A stretch of DNA of 64,000 nt, from the NCBI RefSeq assembly GCF_028369295.1, contig NZ_JAQMYP010000005.1, forward strand, positions 186,001 through 250,000, in the 5' to 3' direction. Shown here in pieces: positions 51,665-60,635 of the stretch. Position 1 is the stretch's first letter, and each line of letters starts with the position of its first letter. The DNA is from Streptomyces sp. HD (GTDB lineage: Bacteria > Actinomycetota > Actinomycetes > Streptomycetales > Streptomycetaceae). Position numbers and translations under genes: made by a program. The notes beneath the pieces were generated by a model. That model was not told the origin of the DNA and ran no database searches. It worked only from the letters and a program-made list of their open reading frames with translations.

Positions 51665-52218
51665 AGACGCTCTTCGTCTCCTACCGCGTCACCGACCTGG
51701 ACCGCTCGCTCGGTTTCTACACCACCTTGGGCTACGCCGAACTGGGCAGGGTCGAGGGCGGCGACGGGGCTCGCCTCGTGATCCTCAAGTTCGCCGACGA
51801 ACCGGCGGCCTCGCTCGAACTGGTCCACCGCCCCGGCGACGGACCGGTCGACGTGGGCAGCGGTTTCGATCACCTCACGATCCAGGTGGAAGCGCTCGCC
51901 ACCACCCTGGAGACGCTGACCGAAGCCGGCCGGGGGCCCGAACCCCTCCGGTACCCGGGCGGCTCCCACGGCCCGAAGACGTCGTGGCTCACCGACCCGG
52001 ACGGTTACCGCATCGAGCTGGTGGAGTGGCCGTCCGGACATCTCGGCGGCATCACCGCAGAAGACTTCGCCCTAGGCGGCCACGGTCTGCGGAGTGACGA
52101 AGCTTCCCCCTCCCGGCGCAACCGCGGCGCAACGCGAGGCGACATCCGACCCCATCCACAGGTCTTGACGATTACTCCTCGCACCATCGCTTCCTCGCCA
52201 TTGCGGGGCAGCCCTTAA
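51661..52218 (+). CDS. VOC/glyoxalase-superfamily protein with IS-derived 3' end
   Basis: Residues 1-~137 form a lactoylglutathione-lyase-like fold: 'LFVSYRVTDLDRSLGFYTTL', 'ASLELVHRPGDGPVDVGSGF', 'TSWLTDPDGYRIELVEW', with metal-ligand-type H and E residues. After 'ITAEDFA' (about 52069), where relatives stop, the frame runs 48 further codons of low-complexity, Arg/Ser-rich sequence up to the IS5-element boundary, where the stop codon TAA (52216-52218) is formed by the target TTA plus the first base of the IS. The enzyme core is complete. GTG start coupled to the previous gene. Confidence 0.85.
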   Translation: MKTLFVSYRVTDLDRSLGFYTTLGYAELGRVEGGDGARLVILKFADEPAASLELVHRPGDGPVDVGSGFDHLTIQVEALATTLETLTEAGRGPEPLRYPGGSHGPKTSWLTDPDGYRIELVEWPSGHLGGITAEDFALGGHGLRSDEASPSRRNRGATRGDIRPHPQVLTITPRTIASSPLRGSP

Positions 52219-52927
52219 AGGGTGTTGCACAAGGCTGTGTTCGGGCAGGTCAGAGCCCATGAACGGTGTTGTCTGCTCATGACGCGAGGGCGAGGTTGTA
52301 CATGTGGGCGACGGCCTGGACCGCGTGATGGAGGCCGTCGCCTCGCTGGCGACAGTCGCGGAGCATCTTGTAGTTCTTCATCCGGCCGATGACGTGTTCC
52401 ACGCGGGCGCGGACCTCGTCCGCGGTGGTACCCGGCACCGGACGCGCTGCCGCGATCACCAGACGGGTGTCCGTGTCCACGATGACCTGCACATTCGCGG
52501 ATAACCGGTAGTTGCGGCTGGAAGCGGCCACACTCCGGTCACGGACCGGGATCAGTGTGCCGTCCACGATCCACAGCCGGTCTGCTGCATCCGCCGGGCG
52601 GGAGACGGGTTCAGCGCGAGCAGCGGCCCCAGCCGCTGGATGACCCGGCACACGGTGGAAGAGGAGACGCCGAACAGCGGGCCCAGCTGCCGCATGGTCA
52701 GGTTCGTCCGGTAGTACACCGCGACCACCAGCACCCGCTCGGCCAGCGGCAAAACCCACGGCCGGCCCTGCATGGTGCCGTTACCGCCTTGCTCCCGAAC
52801 TACCTTCAACAGACGTGCGAACTGCGTCACTTGGAGCCCGGTAAACGTCTCCACCCACACACGGTCTGCCCTCAACACCCCGACCATACCGAGGAGAAGC
52901 CCAGCTCACACCCTTGTGCAACGCGCT
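52218..52927. mobile_element. IS5-family insertion sequence, internally deleted
   Basis: Ends: left inverted repeat AAGGGTGTTGCACAAGG from 52218; right, on the other strand, AGCGCGTTGCACAAGGG from 52927. TTA flanks both sides (52215-52217, 52928-52930), the expected target duplication. Length 710 bases is shorter than typical ~850-900-base members. The transposase on the minus strand is frameshifted and lacks its middle. Confidence 0.8.
52277..52887 (-). pseudogene. IS5-family transposase, frameshifted and internally deleted
   Basis: The N-terminal frame (52887 to ~52580) has 'VWVETFTGLQVTQFARLLKV' and 'LTMRQLGPLFGVSSSTVCRV', an HTH Tnp_4-type start. The catalytic part continues in a second frame: 'DRLWIVDGTLIPVRDRSV', 'TDTRLVIAAARPVPG' then 'RVEHVIGRMKNYKMLRDCR'. 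The block with the second catalytic aspartate (family 'IADGGY' region) is missing. No A-rich slippery site is present, so programmed frameshifting is unlikely; inactive. Confidence 0.82.
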
Positions 52928-53227
52928 TTAGGCGGCTGACTCCGTGTTCCACCGGGGTGCAGCTACCTAGAACTGAGCGTGAGTAGGCCGGGCCCGCCAG
53001 CAGCGAGCGGCACCATCCAAACTGCCCGTCGTCGATCCGACTCCACGCCAGGACCGCCTGTCGCGCGCCGACGTTGTGCGGCCGCTCCGTGCGCGATACC
53101 GACCTCGCAGAAGCCTCCTGCCAGTGGCTCTCTGCGTACGTCAGCACCCGACTTCCTGGGTGCTCCCGAGGTCACCTGGGTACTGCTACTCATGCGGCGC
53201 GCCACGCTGACTCTTACCGTGAGGTGC

Positions 53228-53857
53228 ATGTTCAAGACCCCTGTACGTGGAGTCCGGGCCTCCGGGCAGGCCGTCCGGCATGCCGTCGCAGGGCTTGTAT
53301 TGATCGCGCTGTCAGTCGCTGCCGCGGTGGCGGGCAGTTCCGTGTGGAACGGCGCCCCGTATCCAACGGCAGACCCCGACGCAGTCGCGCAGCGACTCAA
53401 GGACCGATCCGACACGGTGTACGACGACTTCGCCCTGCCCGAGAGGTACGCCGCGGACTCGGGCAGCATCAATACCGGCGCCTGCTACTACCGAGGGCTA
53501 AGAGGCATCACCCACATCGATCAGCCACGACGCGACGTCCGTAGCTTCGGACTCGACTGGAGCGTGCCCGACATCCCCGAAGCCACCGCACGGGATGCGC
53601 AGCGGCGCGTGCGCGAGCGGTTGATGAAGCAGGGCTGGAAACTTATCCACGACGGCAACCGTGCAGGGGCGACCTTCCGCGAGCTGGGCTTCCGATTCGA
53701 AGATCCAGAAGGCGTTGATCAGATCGACGTTCGGTGGAACGACTCGACCACGACTCTGTTCATCAGCGTCTACGCCCCCTGTGGGCAGGTTCCCGACGAA
53801 TTCGAGGAATACGGCTGGTCCGAGGCGGACTGGCACCCGAATGAGGAAACTCCCTGA
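53228..53857 (+). CDS. Membrane-anchored hypothetical protein
   Basis: This 209-residue protein has a basic N-terminus (MFKTPVRGVRASGQAVRH), one hydrophobic helix ('AVAGLVLIALSVAAAVAGSS') and a ~165-residue outside domain containing 'YAADSGSINTGACYYRGLRG', 'WSVPDIPEATARDAQRRVRE', 'QGWKLIHDGNRAGATFRELG' and 'TTLFISVYAPCG'. Two cysteines may pair. It resembles actinomycete exported proteins of unknown function. ATG 53228 follows GAGGTGC. Confidence 0.65.
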   Translation: MFKTPVRGVRASGQAVRHAVAGLVLIALSVAAAVAGSSVWNGAPYPTADPDAVAQRLKDRSDTVYDDFALPERYAADSGSINTGACYYRGLRGITHIDQPRRDVRSFGLDWSVPDIPEATARDAQRRVRERLMKQGWKLIHDGNRAGATFRELGFRFEDPEGVDQIDVRWNDSTTTLFISVYAPCGQVPDEFEEYGWSEADWHPNEETP

Positions 53858-54227
53858 CCTTGAGGGGCCCCTCCTCTCATGAGGATGGGAGGCGATTCCT
53901 CACTCGGCTGGGTTCGTTGGCAGAACGGCTGACTTCATTGACTCGCTGCTCACGTGTCCGATCGCGGTGGCGAACAGGCCCCGTGGCGGGGCAGCGGCGC
54001 TTCTCGCATCCGTTGCCAGATGGCCCTCGATGATGAGTTCGCAACCGACTTACGACCGAGCCAGGCACCGACCGGGGTGATCGTCAGCACGCTGCGCTGG
54101 GACACCCTGAACGACTGGGTCCGGTACCTGAACGACGACAAGCACCCGGACAAGACGGCCGATATGTCCTACGTCTCGGGATTCATCAACCCCACCTCGA
54201 TCTCCTAAGGAAAATGAAAGGTGCTGC
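53858..54227. other. 370-base gap with a short protein-like fragment
   Basis: The plus strand at 54030-54208 reads 'RPSQAPTGVIVSTLRWDTLN' and 'DWVRYLNDDKHPDKTADMSY', which looks like a protein C-terminus without its start. The rest shows nothing. The ribosome binding site of the next gene (AAGGAAAATGAAAGG) is at the right end. Confidence 0.4.
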
Positions 54228-54527
54228 ATGTCTTCGCAATCATGGGAGCTGAAGGGCGACGACACACTCCTTGGAGTCGTCACGCTCACCGAAATCGATC
54301 AACCCTGGTTCCGTTGCGAATTCGCTCTAAGCAAGGGCTGGGAGCAAGTTGAGCACCTCTTTCAAGCCCAGGCCACTGCGGTCGACAGTGGGGACCAGCA
54401 AAGGATGTCGGAGGCCATCGGCGCTGTCCGGAACCTCCAGCTCAAGCTTCATCCCAGTGACGGTGGTGAGGCCATCACCCCGATCATGATTCACATCCGT
54501 GGCCGCAAGGCAAACTTCCGGTACTGA
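54228..54527 (+). CDS. Small hypothetical protein A (paralogue of 54872-55180)
   Basis: This 99-residue protein begins MSSQSWELKGDDTLLGVVTL and has 'DQPWFRCEFALSKGWEQVEH' and 'LQLKLHPSDGG'. It aligns end to end with the 102-residue product at 54872-55180 (shared W-L-x-G-D, D-Q-P-x-F-x-C-x-F, G-W-E-x-V-x-x-L-F). Soluble; mostly beta with one helix. No known family was recognised, but small proteins like this are often immunity-type partners. Confidence 0.7.
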   Translation: MSSQSWELKGDDTLLGVVTLTEIDQPWFRCEFALSKGWEQVEHLFQAQATAVDSGDQQRMSEAIGAVRNLQLKLHPSDGGEAITPIMIHIRGRKANFRY

Positions 54528-54643
54528 CAACATTCTTGACTCTGGCCCATCGGTGATCCGTGATGTTCTGGCGGCCTGTGCTGTCCGCCCACACGCGATC
54601 GAGCGTACTGCCGGCTGAGTGCGCACCTTGACCACTGCGAAAC

Positions 54644-54838
54644 GTGGACGATGACCTCTGGGCGTTGATCGATCCGTTGCTGCCGCGCTGGCCGCAGAAG
54701 GCACCCGGTCCGAATCCGGTGGATGACCGGTTGTGCCTGCAGGGCATCCTGTACGTGCTCTGTAACGACGTCAGCTGGCGCGGCTTGCGTGCGTGCCAGA
54801 CGCCGCGACGCAGGCGGAGGTTTCTTCACAGGCTCTCA
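54644..54838 (+). pseudogene. IS5-type transposase N-terminal relic with element end
   Basis: 'DDDLWALIDPLLPRWPQKAP' and 'VDDRLCLQGILYVLCNDVSW' is the start of IS5/IS1182-like transposases. After 'RGL' the sequence switches to a ~50-base stretch (54788-54838, ending CACAGGCTCTCACC) closely related to the palindromic repeat at 4962-5092. The body of the element is deleted. Confidence 0.72.
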
Positions 54839-54871
54839 CCTTGTGCTTGATCGTCGCCGGCTTCGTTGAAG

Positions 54872-55180
54872 TCAGCAGCGCACGCGGGCGGTGTCGCCGT
54901 CGATACGGACGATGCACTCTTTGAAGAGCGCCATGGGCCGACCTTCGTCTTCGGCAACCAGCGTCAGTCCGAGGTCCAGGATGGGCTTGATGGCCTGCGC
55001 TGTCCGAGAGCCGTCAGGGTCCGGGCCGTGCAGGGCCTCCCAGCTCTCGAACAGCGCACGGACCTCTTCCCAGCCGGGCCCCGGGATGAAGTGGCAGAGG
55101 AACACTGGCTGATCAACTGCGTACTGCCGTAGCTCGCCGATCCGGGTGTCGCCCTGTGTGAGCCACCACGTCCCGTTCAC
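54872..55180 (-). CDS. Small hypothetical protein B (paralogue of 54228-54527)
   Basis: The GTG at 55180, with AAGGAG 5 bases upstream, begins 'VNGTWWLTQGDTRIGELRQY', then 'DQPVFLCHFIPGPGWEEVRA' and 'DGDTARVRC' at the end; 102 residues. It clearly shares a fold with protein A, which lies convergent to it across a transposase relic. Soluble. Function not known. Confidence 0.75.
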   Translation of the reverse strand: MNGTWWLTQGDTRIGELRQYAVDQPVFLCHFIPGPGWEEVRALFESWEALHGPDPDGSRTAQAIKPILDLGLTLVAEDEGRPMALFKECIVRIDGDTARVRC

Positions 55181-55357
55181 TGCCGCTCCTTTCGGCCACC
55201 ACTTTGGGTGGGTTGCCTGAGCTCCCAAGTTCCGTCGACGGCCGAGAGCCGGCCGCGCAAGCGGCCCGGTGGCGGGCCGGTGACCTGTAGTGACACGGTC
55301 TGCCTCGCGTGACATGACACGGCCGCCGCGGTGACGCGGCGCCCCTTTCAGCCGCGC

Positions 55358-56677
55358 CTAGAAGCCGTCCACGCCGAGCTCGGTGATGCCTGCGTAGAGC
55401 CAGCTCCACACCTCGCCGCAGGGCGTCTTGCGGTCGAACAGGCCGGGCGACAGCTCGTCGATCTCGTCCATGAACACCTCCGCCACCGCATCCTGGCCCC
55501 CCTCCACCAGGTAGGGGTGCCAGCAGGCGTTGCTGTAGCGGTAGACGGCCTCAAGGACGCGGGTGAAGACATCGAGGTCCGGCGCGAGCGGCACCAGTGT
55601 CCTGTCGGTCGCGCCGCCCAAGCGGCTCCAGATGTGCACGGACCCGTCGTGGCGGTGCAGATACAGCTCGCCGTAGTCGACCGTGCCGAAGGAGATCAGG
55701 TCCGAGGCGGTGACCCCGTCGGGCAGGCCGCCCTTCGGCAGCTCGTCGTCGGTCGGAGGTCGCATGGCCTCGGGCCGTCGGGCCTTGTACTGGCCACCGT
55801 GGCACAGCCACATCGTGGGCAGGCCGATGTCCCTCAAGTAGCGCCTGCTGCCCGGGTGTTCGAGCCCCTCCGGGAGGTCGCTCTCGGGCAGGCGCAGCAC
55901 ATACCGCTCACCGAAGGCGTCGTCGACCCGGTCCGCGGTGAGCGGGCCCTCCGGCCGCCGTACCTCCGGTTCGGTCTCGGGCAGTGCCTCCTCGGCCGAG
56001 CCCCAGTCGATGCCCTCGCCGCGCGGCCAGTCCCGCAGCACCTCCGCGTCCGTCTCGATCACCGCCAGGCCCGAGGCGTTCTGGACGAGATAGCGGGTCC
56101 TGCCGCCCTCGGCGGCGAACGCGACCGCGCCCTCCCAGCTCTCCGGCGCGGTGAGGTTCCATTCGTTCAGCTCGGGGGCGTCGAGCGCCTCCCGTGACAA
56201 GGGCGCTGCCGGCAGCGTGTCCTCGACCTGGAGCCTCACCCGGTCGCCCGTCTCCGCGTCGAGCCAGAGACAGCCGCGCCAGTCCGTCGCCACCTCGATG
56301 AGCAGCCGACCCTCGTGCAGACGACGGTGGACCTGGTAGTAGTCGCCGTTCAGGCTCGGGTGGGTCACAAACCAGTTGGCGGGTCGCCACCAAGCCCACA
56401 CCGTCCGCCACGGCATGCCCGGCTCGGCCTTCGCGATCCCCTCGGCGTACTCATCGTGGCCGGTCGCCTTGGCCGCGAAGTGCAGCCAGGAGGCGAACTC
56501 GGCCCGCGTCACGTTGCCGCTGCCGAAGATCGCCTCGGCCTGGAGGAAGACCTCCAGCCCCTCCCGCCCCACATCCTGCGTACCGTCCTCGCTGGCGAGG
56601 TGGTGGCGCACCGCCGCGCGGTCCGCGGTCAACAGCCGCGCGGGGTCGGCCAGTACGTCGTCAAGATCCTCGTTCAT
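55358..56677 (-). CDS. SUKH-4-type immunity protein homologue
   Basis: This 439-residue protein combines a helical N-terminal region ('GREGLEVFLQAEAIFGSGNV') and a nucleic-acid/YrhB-like middle ('YYQVHRRLHEGRLLIEVATD') with a C-terminal SUKH-4 domain: 'LPESDLPEGLEHPGSRRYLRD', 'ISFGTVDYGELYLHRHDG', 'DLDVFTRVLEAVYRYSNAC'. SUKH proteins neutralise polymorphic toxins by binding them in the cytoplasm. No toxin gene is adjacent; small proteins A and B lie nearby. ATG 56677. Long for SUKH-4, owing to the extra N-terminal part. Confidence 0.8.
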   Translation of the reverse strand: MNEDLDDVLADPARLLTADRAAVRHHLASEDGTQDVGREGLEVFLQAEAIFGSGNVTRAEFASWLHFAAKATGHDEYAEGIAKAEPGMPWRTVWAWWRPANWFVTHPSLNGDYYQVHRRLHEGRLLIEVATDWRGCLWLDAETGDRVRLQVEDTLPAAPLSREALDAPELNEWNLTAPESWEGAVAFAAEGGRTRYLVQNASGLAVIETDAEVLRDWPRGEGIDWGSAEEALPETEPEVRRPEGPLTADRVDDAFGERYVLRLPESDLPEGLEHPGSRRYLRDIGLPTMWLCHGGQYKARRPEAMRPPTDDELPKGGLPDGVTASDLISFGTVDYGELYLHRHDGSVHIWSRLGGATDRTLVPLAPDLDVFTRVLEAVYRYSNACWHPYLVEGGQDAVAEVFMDEIDELSPGLFDRKTPCGEVWSWLYAGITELGVDGF

Positions 56678-57637
56678 GCGGTCATCGTGTCACTCACCAC
56701 TGACAACGCGACGAACGCCCGTATCCCCCACTTCCTCCGCTGGCCGCCTCCCTCCGTCTCACCTCAGCGGATGCAGCGCAGCCAACTCTGGTGCCCCGCG
56801 GCCGGTGACGATCGACTCCGCCACCGGCCGAGTTGCGGGCGTGCAGACGGAAGCTGCACGGTCGCCGTGACGAAGGGCACCGAGATGCCCGCGTGCCGCC
56901 GGCCTTCGCACGGGACCGTTCACGGTGAGCTCCGTCGGTGCCGACGGCGTGGACCTGAGCTCGGTCGACGCGAGCGGATTCACCTCCGATCTTCTCGGGC
57001 AGCGCCCCGACCAGGGCGGGCCTTCCACGGTCAACGAGCTGTCGATCGCTGTTCTCGCGATCGTGGGGACACCGCGAAGCTGCGGCTCTTCCCGGCCAAG
57101 TAGGGCGAGTGCCGCTTCGGCAGCTCGGTCTGCTCAGCCACGAGAGCGGGGCCGGCTGCGGCAGTTTCCTCGCTGGGGGCACGCATCCCGACGTTCAGCG
57201 CAGAGTCTGGCAACGACGTATCTGCGAGCCGCGCGTTGTGCCGAACCGTTGGCACCGGCTCCGCGCCCACTACCTGACCGTCGAGGAACCACTCGACCTG
57301 GAGGACGCTACGCGCAAGGTGGCCGGCCCGCCCACCCACTGGCATCGCGGGAAGCGCGGACTCGGTCTCCCAGCATCGGGCTACCTGCTCTGTGGGCAGC
57401 AGGTGCACCGCCTTCTCGGGCCGCCTGCAGGTAAGTCGGCCGGACCTCATCAGTCATTCGGGCATCGTCGCGACCTCATCATTCCAGCCGCTGACAGGTC
57501 CACGTTGTGGATCGAGCCGCCGCCCCGGCCCTCTGGGGAGCTCGCCCACGTGGGGAGTGTGGTGGCGCGGGAGCGGGCGGGCCCCATCGGCTTGCCTCGA
57601 AGTCCACCGGGTTCCCCCCCGGGGCCACGGGCCCGTG
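56678..57637. other. 960-base gap, no supported gene
   Basis: Several broken frames have natural-looking composition, for example minus-strand 'RTAIDSSLTVEGPPWSGRCP' and 'TPSAPTELTVNGPVRRPAAR' near 56880-57070, but no start, family or complete reading frame could be assigned. Probably decayed genes. The right end contains a G+C-rich palindrome (ACGGGCCCGT) that may help terminate the DapA-like gene. Confidence 0.4.
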
Positions 57638-58555
57638 TCAGGCTGCGGTCTCTTGGTGGGTCCTGGCGGCCGCCAGGTCCGCTGCTCGCCGGACCGAATC
57701 GGCGGAGGCGGCCAGTAGCGGCAGCCGGACGGCGGGGCTGGGGATTCGGCCCTGAGCGTGCAACACCCCCTTGGTCACGGTCGGGTTCGGTTCGGCGAAG
57801 AGCGCGGCGGACAGCCGGGCCAGCTCGGCTCCCAGCCTGCGGGCCGGTCCGGTGGCGTCGCGCTGCCACAGCGAGATGAGCTCGGCGTAGTCAGCGGTGC
57901 GGACATTGGCCGACGCCAGGATGCCTCCGCGGGCGCCCGCAGCGAGCAGCGGCGAGATGACGGCGTCATCGCCGCCGAGCACGGCGAAGCCCGGGGTCGA
58001 CGAGCCGAGCAATTCCATCGCGGCTGCGTCGATCGCGCCGGTTGCGTACTTGATCCCGACGACCTGCGGTAGGTGCCTGAGCGCGTTCAGCGTGTTGGTG
58101 CTGAGGGGCTGGCCGGTGCGGTACGGGATGTCGTAGACGACCAGCGGCAGACCCCCGTGTTCGGCGAGTGCCGTGAAGTGCGCCAGCGTTCCCGCCTCTC
58201 CGGGCCGGGTGTAGGGCGGCGTGGGAACCAGCGCCGCGGCGACGTCACCGCTCTGAGCGAGCTCCCGCAGTGTCGTGATGGCGGCGGCGGTGTCGTTCGT
58301 GCCGACTCCGACGATCAGCGGAGCTCCGTGTGCCTGGCAGGCGGCCGAGCAGATGCGGACCACGGCCCGCTTCTCCGCGGTGGTCAGCGTGGCCGCCTCC
58401 GCGGTGGTGCCCAGGGCAACGAGTCCGCGAGCGCCGCCGGCCGACAGCGCCTCGTCGGCGAGGCGGGCGAGCGCGTCCGGGGCGAGGCGCAGGTCGTCGG
58501 TGAACGGGGTCACCAAGGGGACGAACAGGCCGGTGAGGTTCGCTTCGGGCTTCAT
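57638..58555 (-). CDS. DapA/DHDPS-family class I aldolase
   Basis: This 305-residue (beta/alpha)8 protein has the Schiff-base lysine K169 in 'VVGIKYATG', the catalytic tyrosine Y141 in 'VVYDIPYRTGQP', and 'GLVALGTTAEAATLTTAEK', where the usual G-T-T-G-E has alanine for the second glycine. This points to a DHDPS/NAL-superfamily lyase acting on a keto-acid; it may not be the lysine-pathway enzyme. ATG 58555 gives MKPEANLTGLFVPLVTPFTD. Divergent from a LysR regulator, 71 bases apart, which likely controls it. Confidence 0.88.
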   Translation of the reverse strand: MKPEANLTGLFVPLVTPFTDDLRLAPDALARLADEALSAGGARGLVALGTTAEAATLTTAEKRAVVRICSAACQAHGAPLIVGVGTNDTAAAITTLRELAQSGDVAAALVPTPPYTRPGEAGTLAHFTALAEHGGLPLVVYDIPYRTGQPLSTNTLNALRHLPQVVGIKYATGAIDAAAMELLGSSTPGFAVLGGDDAVISPLLAAGARGGILASANVRTADYAELISLWQRDATGPARRLGAELARLSAALFAEPNPTVTKGVLHAQGRIPSPAVRLPLLAASADSVRRAADLAAARTHQETAA

Positions 58556-58605
58556 ACGCCCAGCCTGACCGACACAAACCCAGTAGATCCAGTTCATGTT
58601 TCTTC

Positions 58606-58619
58606 GCTTATACGTAAGC
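58606..58619. promoter_or_regulatory. LysR-type binding motif before the LysR gene
   Basis: GCTTA-TACG-TAAGC is an A+T-containing inverted repeat ending 7 bases before the LysR ATG and 51 bases from the DapA-like start. It may be the recognition half-site pair, or the LysR -10 region. With so short a leader, the LysR mRNA could be leaderless. Confidence 0.45.
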
Positions 58620-58626
58620 TCACCTT

Positions 58627-59559
58627 ATGCTCGATGTCCGACGTCTCCACCTGCTGCGCGAACTGGACCGACGCGGCACCATCGCGGCCGTCGCCGAGGC
58701 GCTGACCTTCACCGCCTCGGCCGTCTCCCAGCAGCTGAGCGTGCTTGAGCGCGAGGCGGGCGTACCCCTGCTGGAACGAAGTGGCAGACGGGTGGTGCTC
58801 ACCCCCGCGGGCCGCACCCTCGTCACCCATGCCGACGCCGTCCTCGAACGCCTCGAACTGGCGGTCTCCGAGCTGGCCGGGGCACGCGAGGGCATCGGCG
58901 GGCCGCTGCGGATCGGGACGTTTCCCTCTGGCGGCCCCGCGATCGTGCCCGCCACGCTGGCCGAACTGGCCCAGCGGCATCCCGCGCTGGAACCGATGGT
59001 GCAGGAGATCGACTCGGCGCGGGTCTCCGATGGCCTACGCGCCGGCGAACTCGACGTGGCCCTCGTCCACGACTACGACTTCGTGCCCGCCTCCCCGGAC
59101 ACCACGGTCGAGCAGGTGCCCCTGTTGGAGGAGCCGATGTACCTGGCCACGGGCGTCGCCACCGGTACCGATCCCGCAAGAGGTCTCGCCACCCGCGGTG
59201 ACACGCTGGCGGAGTTGCTCGGACCGTGGGCCACGGCCCCGTGGATCACGGCCCGGGACGGCACGACCGGCCACGCGATGGCTGTACGCGCCTGTCAGGC
59301 GGCCGGTTTCCAGCCGCGCATCCGCCATCAGGTCAACGATTTCCGTACTGTCCTGGCACTGGCCGCCATCGGGCAAGGGGCAGGATTCGTACCGGAGATG
59401 GCCACCGCACATGCCCCCGAGGACGTGGTCCTGACCCGGCTGCCCCTCTTCCGCCGCTCGAAGGTCGCCTTCCGCGTGGGCGGCGGCACTCACCCGGCGA
59501 TCGCAGCATTCGTGGCGGCGGCGCGAACAGCGGTGGGCGCCACGGGCCGTGTCTCCTGA
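58627..59559 (+). CDS. LysR-family transcriptional regulator
   Basis: This 310-residue regulator opens MLDVRRLHLLRELDRRGTIA with the winged HTH ('AEALTFTASAVSQQLSVLER', 'GVPLLERSGRRVVLTPAG'), followed by the effector-binding domain ('GGPLRIGTFPSGGPAIVPAT', 'AGELDVALVHDYDFVP', 'VLALAAIGQGAGFVPEM'). The normal length and complete domains indicate function. It probably controls the divergent DapA-like gene in response to a metabolite. ATG 58627 lacks a clear ribosome binding site. Confidence 0.92.
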   Translation: MLDVRRLHLLRELDRRGTIAAVAEALTFTASAVSQQLSVLEREAGVPLLERSGRRVVLTPAGRTLVTHADAVLERLELAVSELAGAREGIGGPLRIGTFPSGGPAIVPATLAELAQRHPALEPMVQEIDSARVSDGLRAGELDVALVHDYDFVPASPDTTVEQVPLLEEPMYLATGVATGTDPARGLATRGDTLAELLGPWATAPWITARDGTTGHAMAVRACQAAGFQPRIRHQVNDFRTVLALAAIGQGAGFVPEMATAHAPEDVVLTRLPLFRRSKVAFRVGGGTHPAIAAFVAAARTAVGATGRVS

Positions 59560-60179
59560 CTGATCGCTTCAGTGAGTTGAGTCGCGGGTCTTGTGCTCGG
59601 CGTTCAGTTCCGTACCTGCGCCCGCGCCCGGCTGGCATTGTTCGAAGCCGAGCAGGATGGTCCCGGCGGACCACGACACGCTGATCCGCCGCTGGTACGT
59701 GTACCGGATCCGTCTGGACAGCGAAGGCACGGGGTGTCTCGTACGGATCGGCACCGACGCATTCGCCCGGCCCACTGAGTGGTCAAGAAGGAAGGGGCTC
59801 GGTGGCGATCCCTGCAGACGCGGAGTCTCTTCCGGTACGTGCCGTACTCCATCGTTCAGGGCGCCTCCGCGCAGCCGAGTACCAGGCGGCGTGCGTCGGG
59901 GGACGATGCCGGCTGCGGGGTCTCGTGAGTGCTGTGCTCACACCCCCGCGGACGTCCCTGAGTGGCAGCGTCGGCACACCAAAAAGACCCGTCCTACCCG
60001 GTCCGGCGCGGGTTCATGGACTACGCCGAAGTGGAGCGACAGGGCAGTCGGTTCGACACTTTGCCCTGAACACCACCAGGTTTGCCAAATATCGATCTCA
60101 CGATGCGGTTTTTTTGGAATTGACTTGGCGATCACTACATTGTTATGTGCACATCACAATGGAACGGCGAACAGCGCCC
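59560..60179. other. 620-base gap, degenerate
   Basis: No gene could be supported. A short plus-strand stretch near 59662-59780 ('LIRRWYVYRIRLDSEGTGCL') is protein-like but has no assignable start or end. Sequence just before the integrase relic (about 60090-60160) is unusually A+T-rich for this genome. Confidence 0.4.
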
Positions 60180-60635
60180 CCGTCAGCCAGCGCACTGTCT
60201 CATCGCAGGAGGAGCGGCTGGACACCCCGTCCCGTGGAGTACGACCAGCTGGTCACCGTGACTCGGCGTGGGACGCCACTGCGACGGAACACGCTGTCCG
60301 AGGCGTTCAACCGAGCGAAGGAAAGGGCGCGCGCCAAGGGGGTCATGGTTCCTCCCACGGCCACCTTCCGGGACCTGCGGGACTTCATGGACGCTGTTCT
60401 GATCGCTGCTGGGGTGCGGCCCAGGAGTGTTCAGGCTCGCATGAGGCACGGCAAGCTCGCCGAGACGCTGGACACATATGGGTTCGCCCTGGAGGTGGAC
60501 TGGGAGAACGCGTCGGCTTTCTTCGAGGGGTCTGTTCGGCATCCCGGCGCCTCCCGTCTTGCCCGAGACGGCACTTATGCCGCGCTCGCAGCGGATAGGC
60601 CGACAAGCCAATGCGGCGGGGAGCAGGCGGCCTAG
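60180..60635 (+). pseudogene. Tyrosine integrase C-terminal relic
   Basis: 'LVTVTRRGTPLRRNTLSEAF', 'TATFRDLRDFMDAVLIAAGV' and 'SVQARMRHGKLAETLDTYGF' correspond to the last part of the catalytic domain of phage integrases, with nucleophile-like Y in 'DTYG'. The second histidine of 'DLRH' is aspartate, and the N-terminal and core-binding domains are absent. Inactive; evidence of another past integration. Confidence 0.75.

Noticed and set aside
52552..52759. Programmed frameshift in the IS5 transposase
   Set aside because: No slippery A-run at the frame junction, and the middle of the catalytic domain is missing, so mutation is the simpler explanation.
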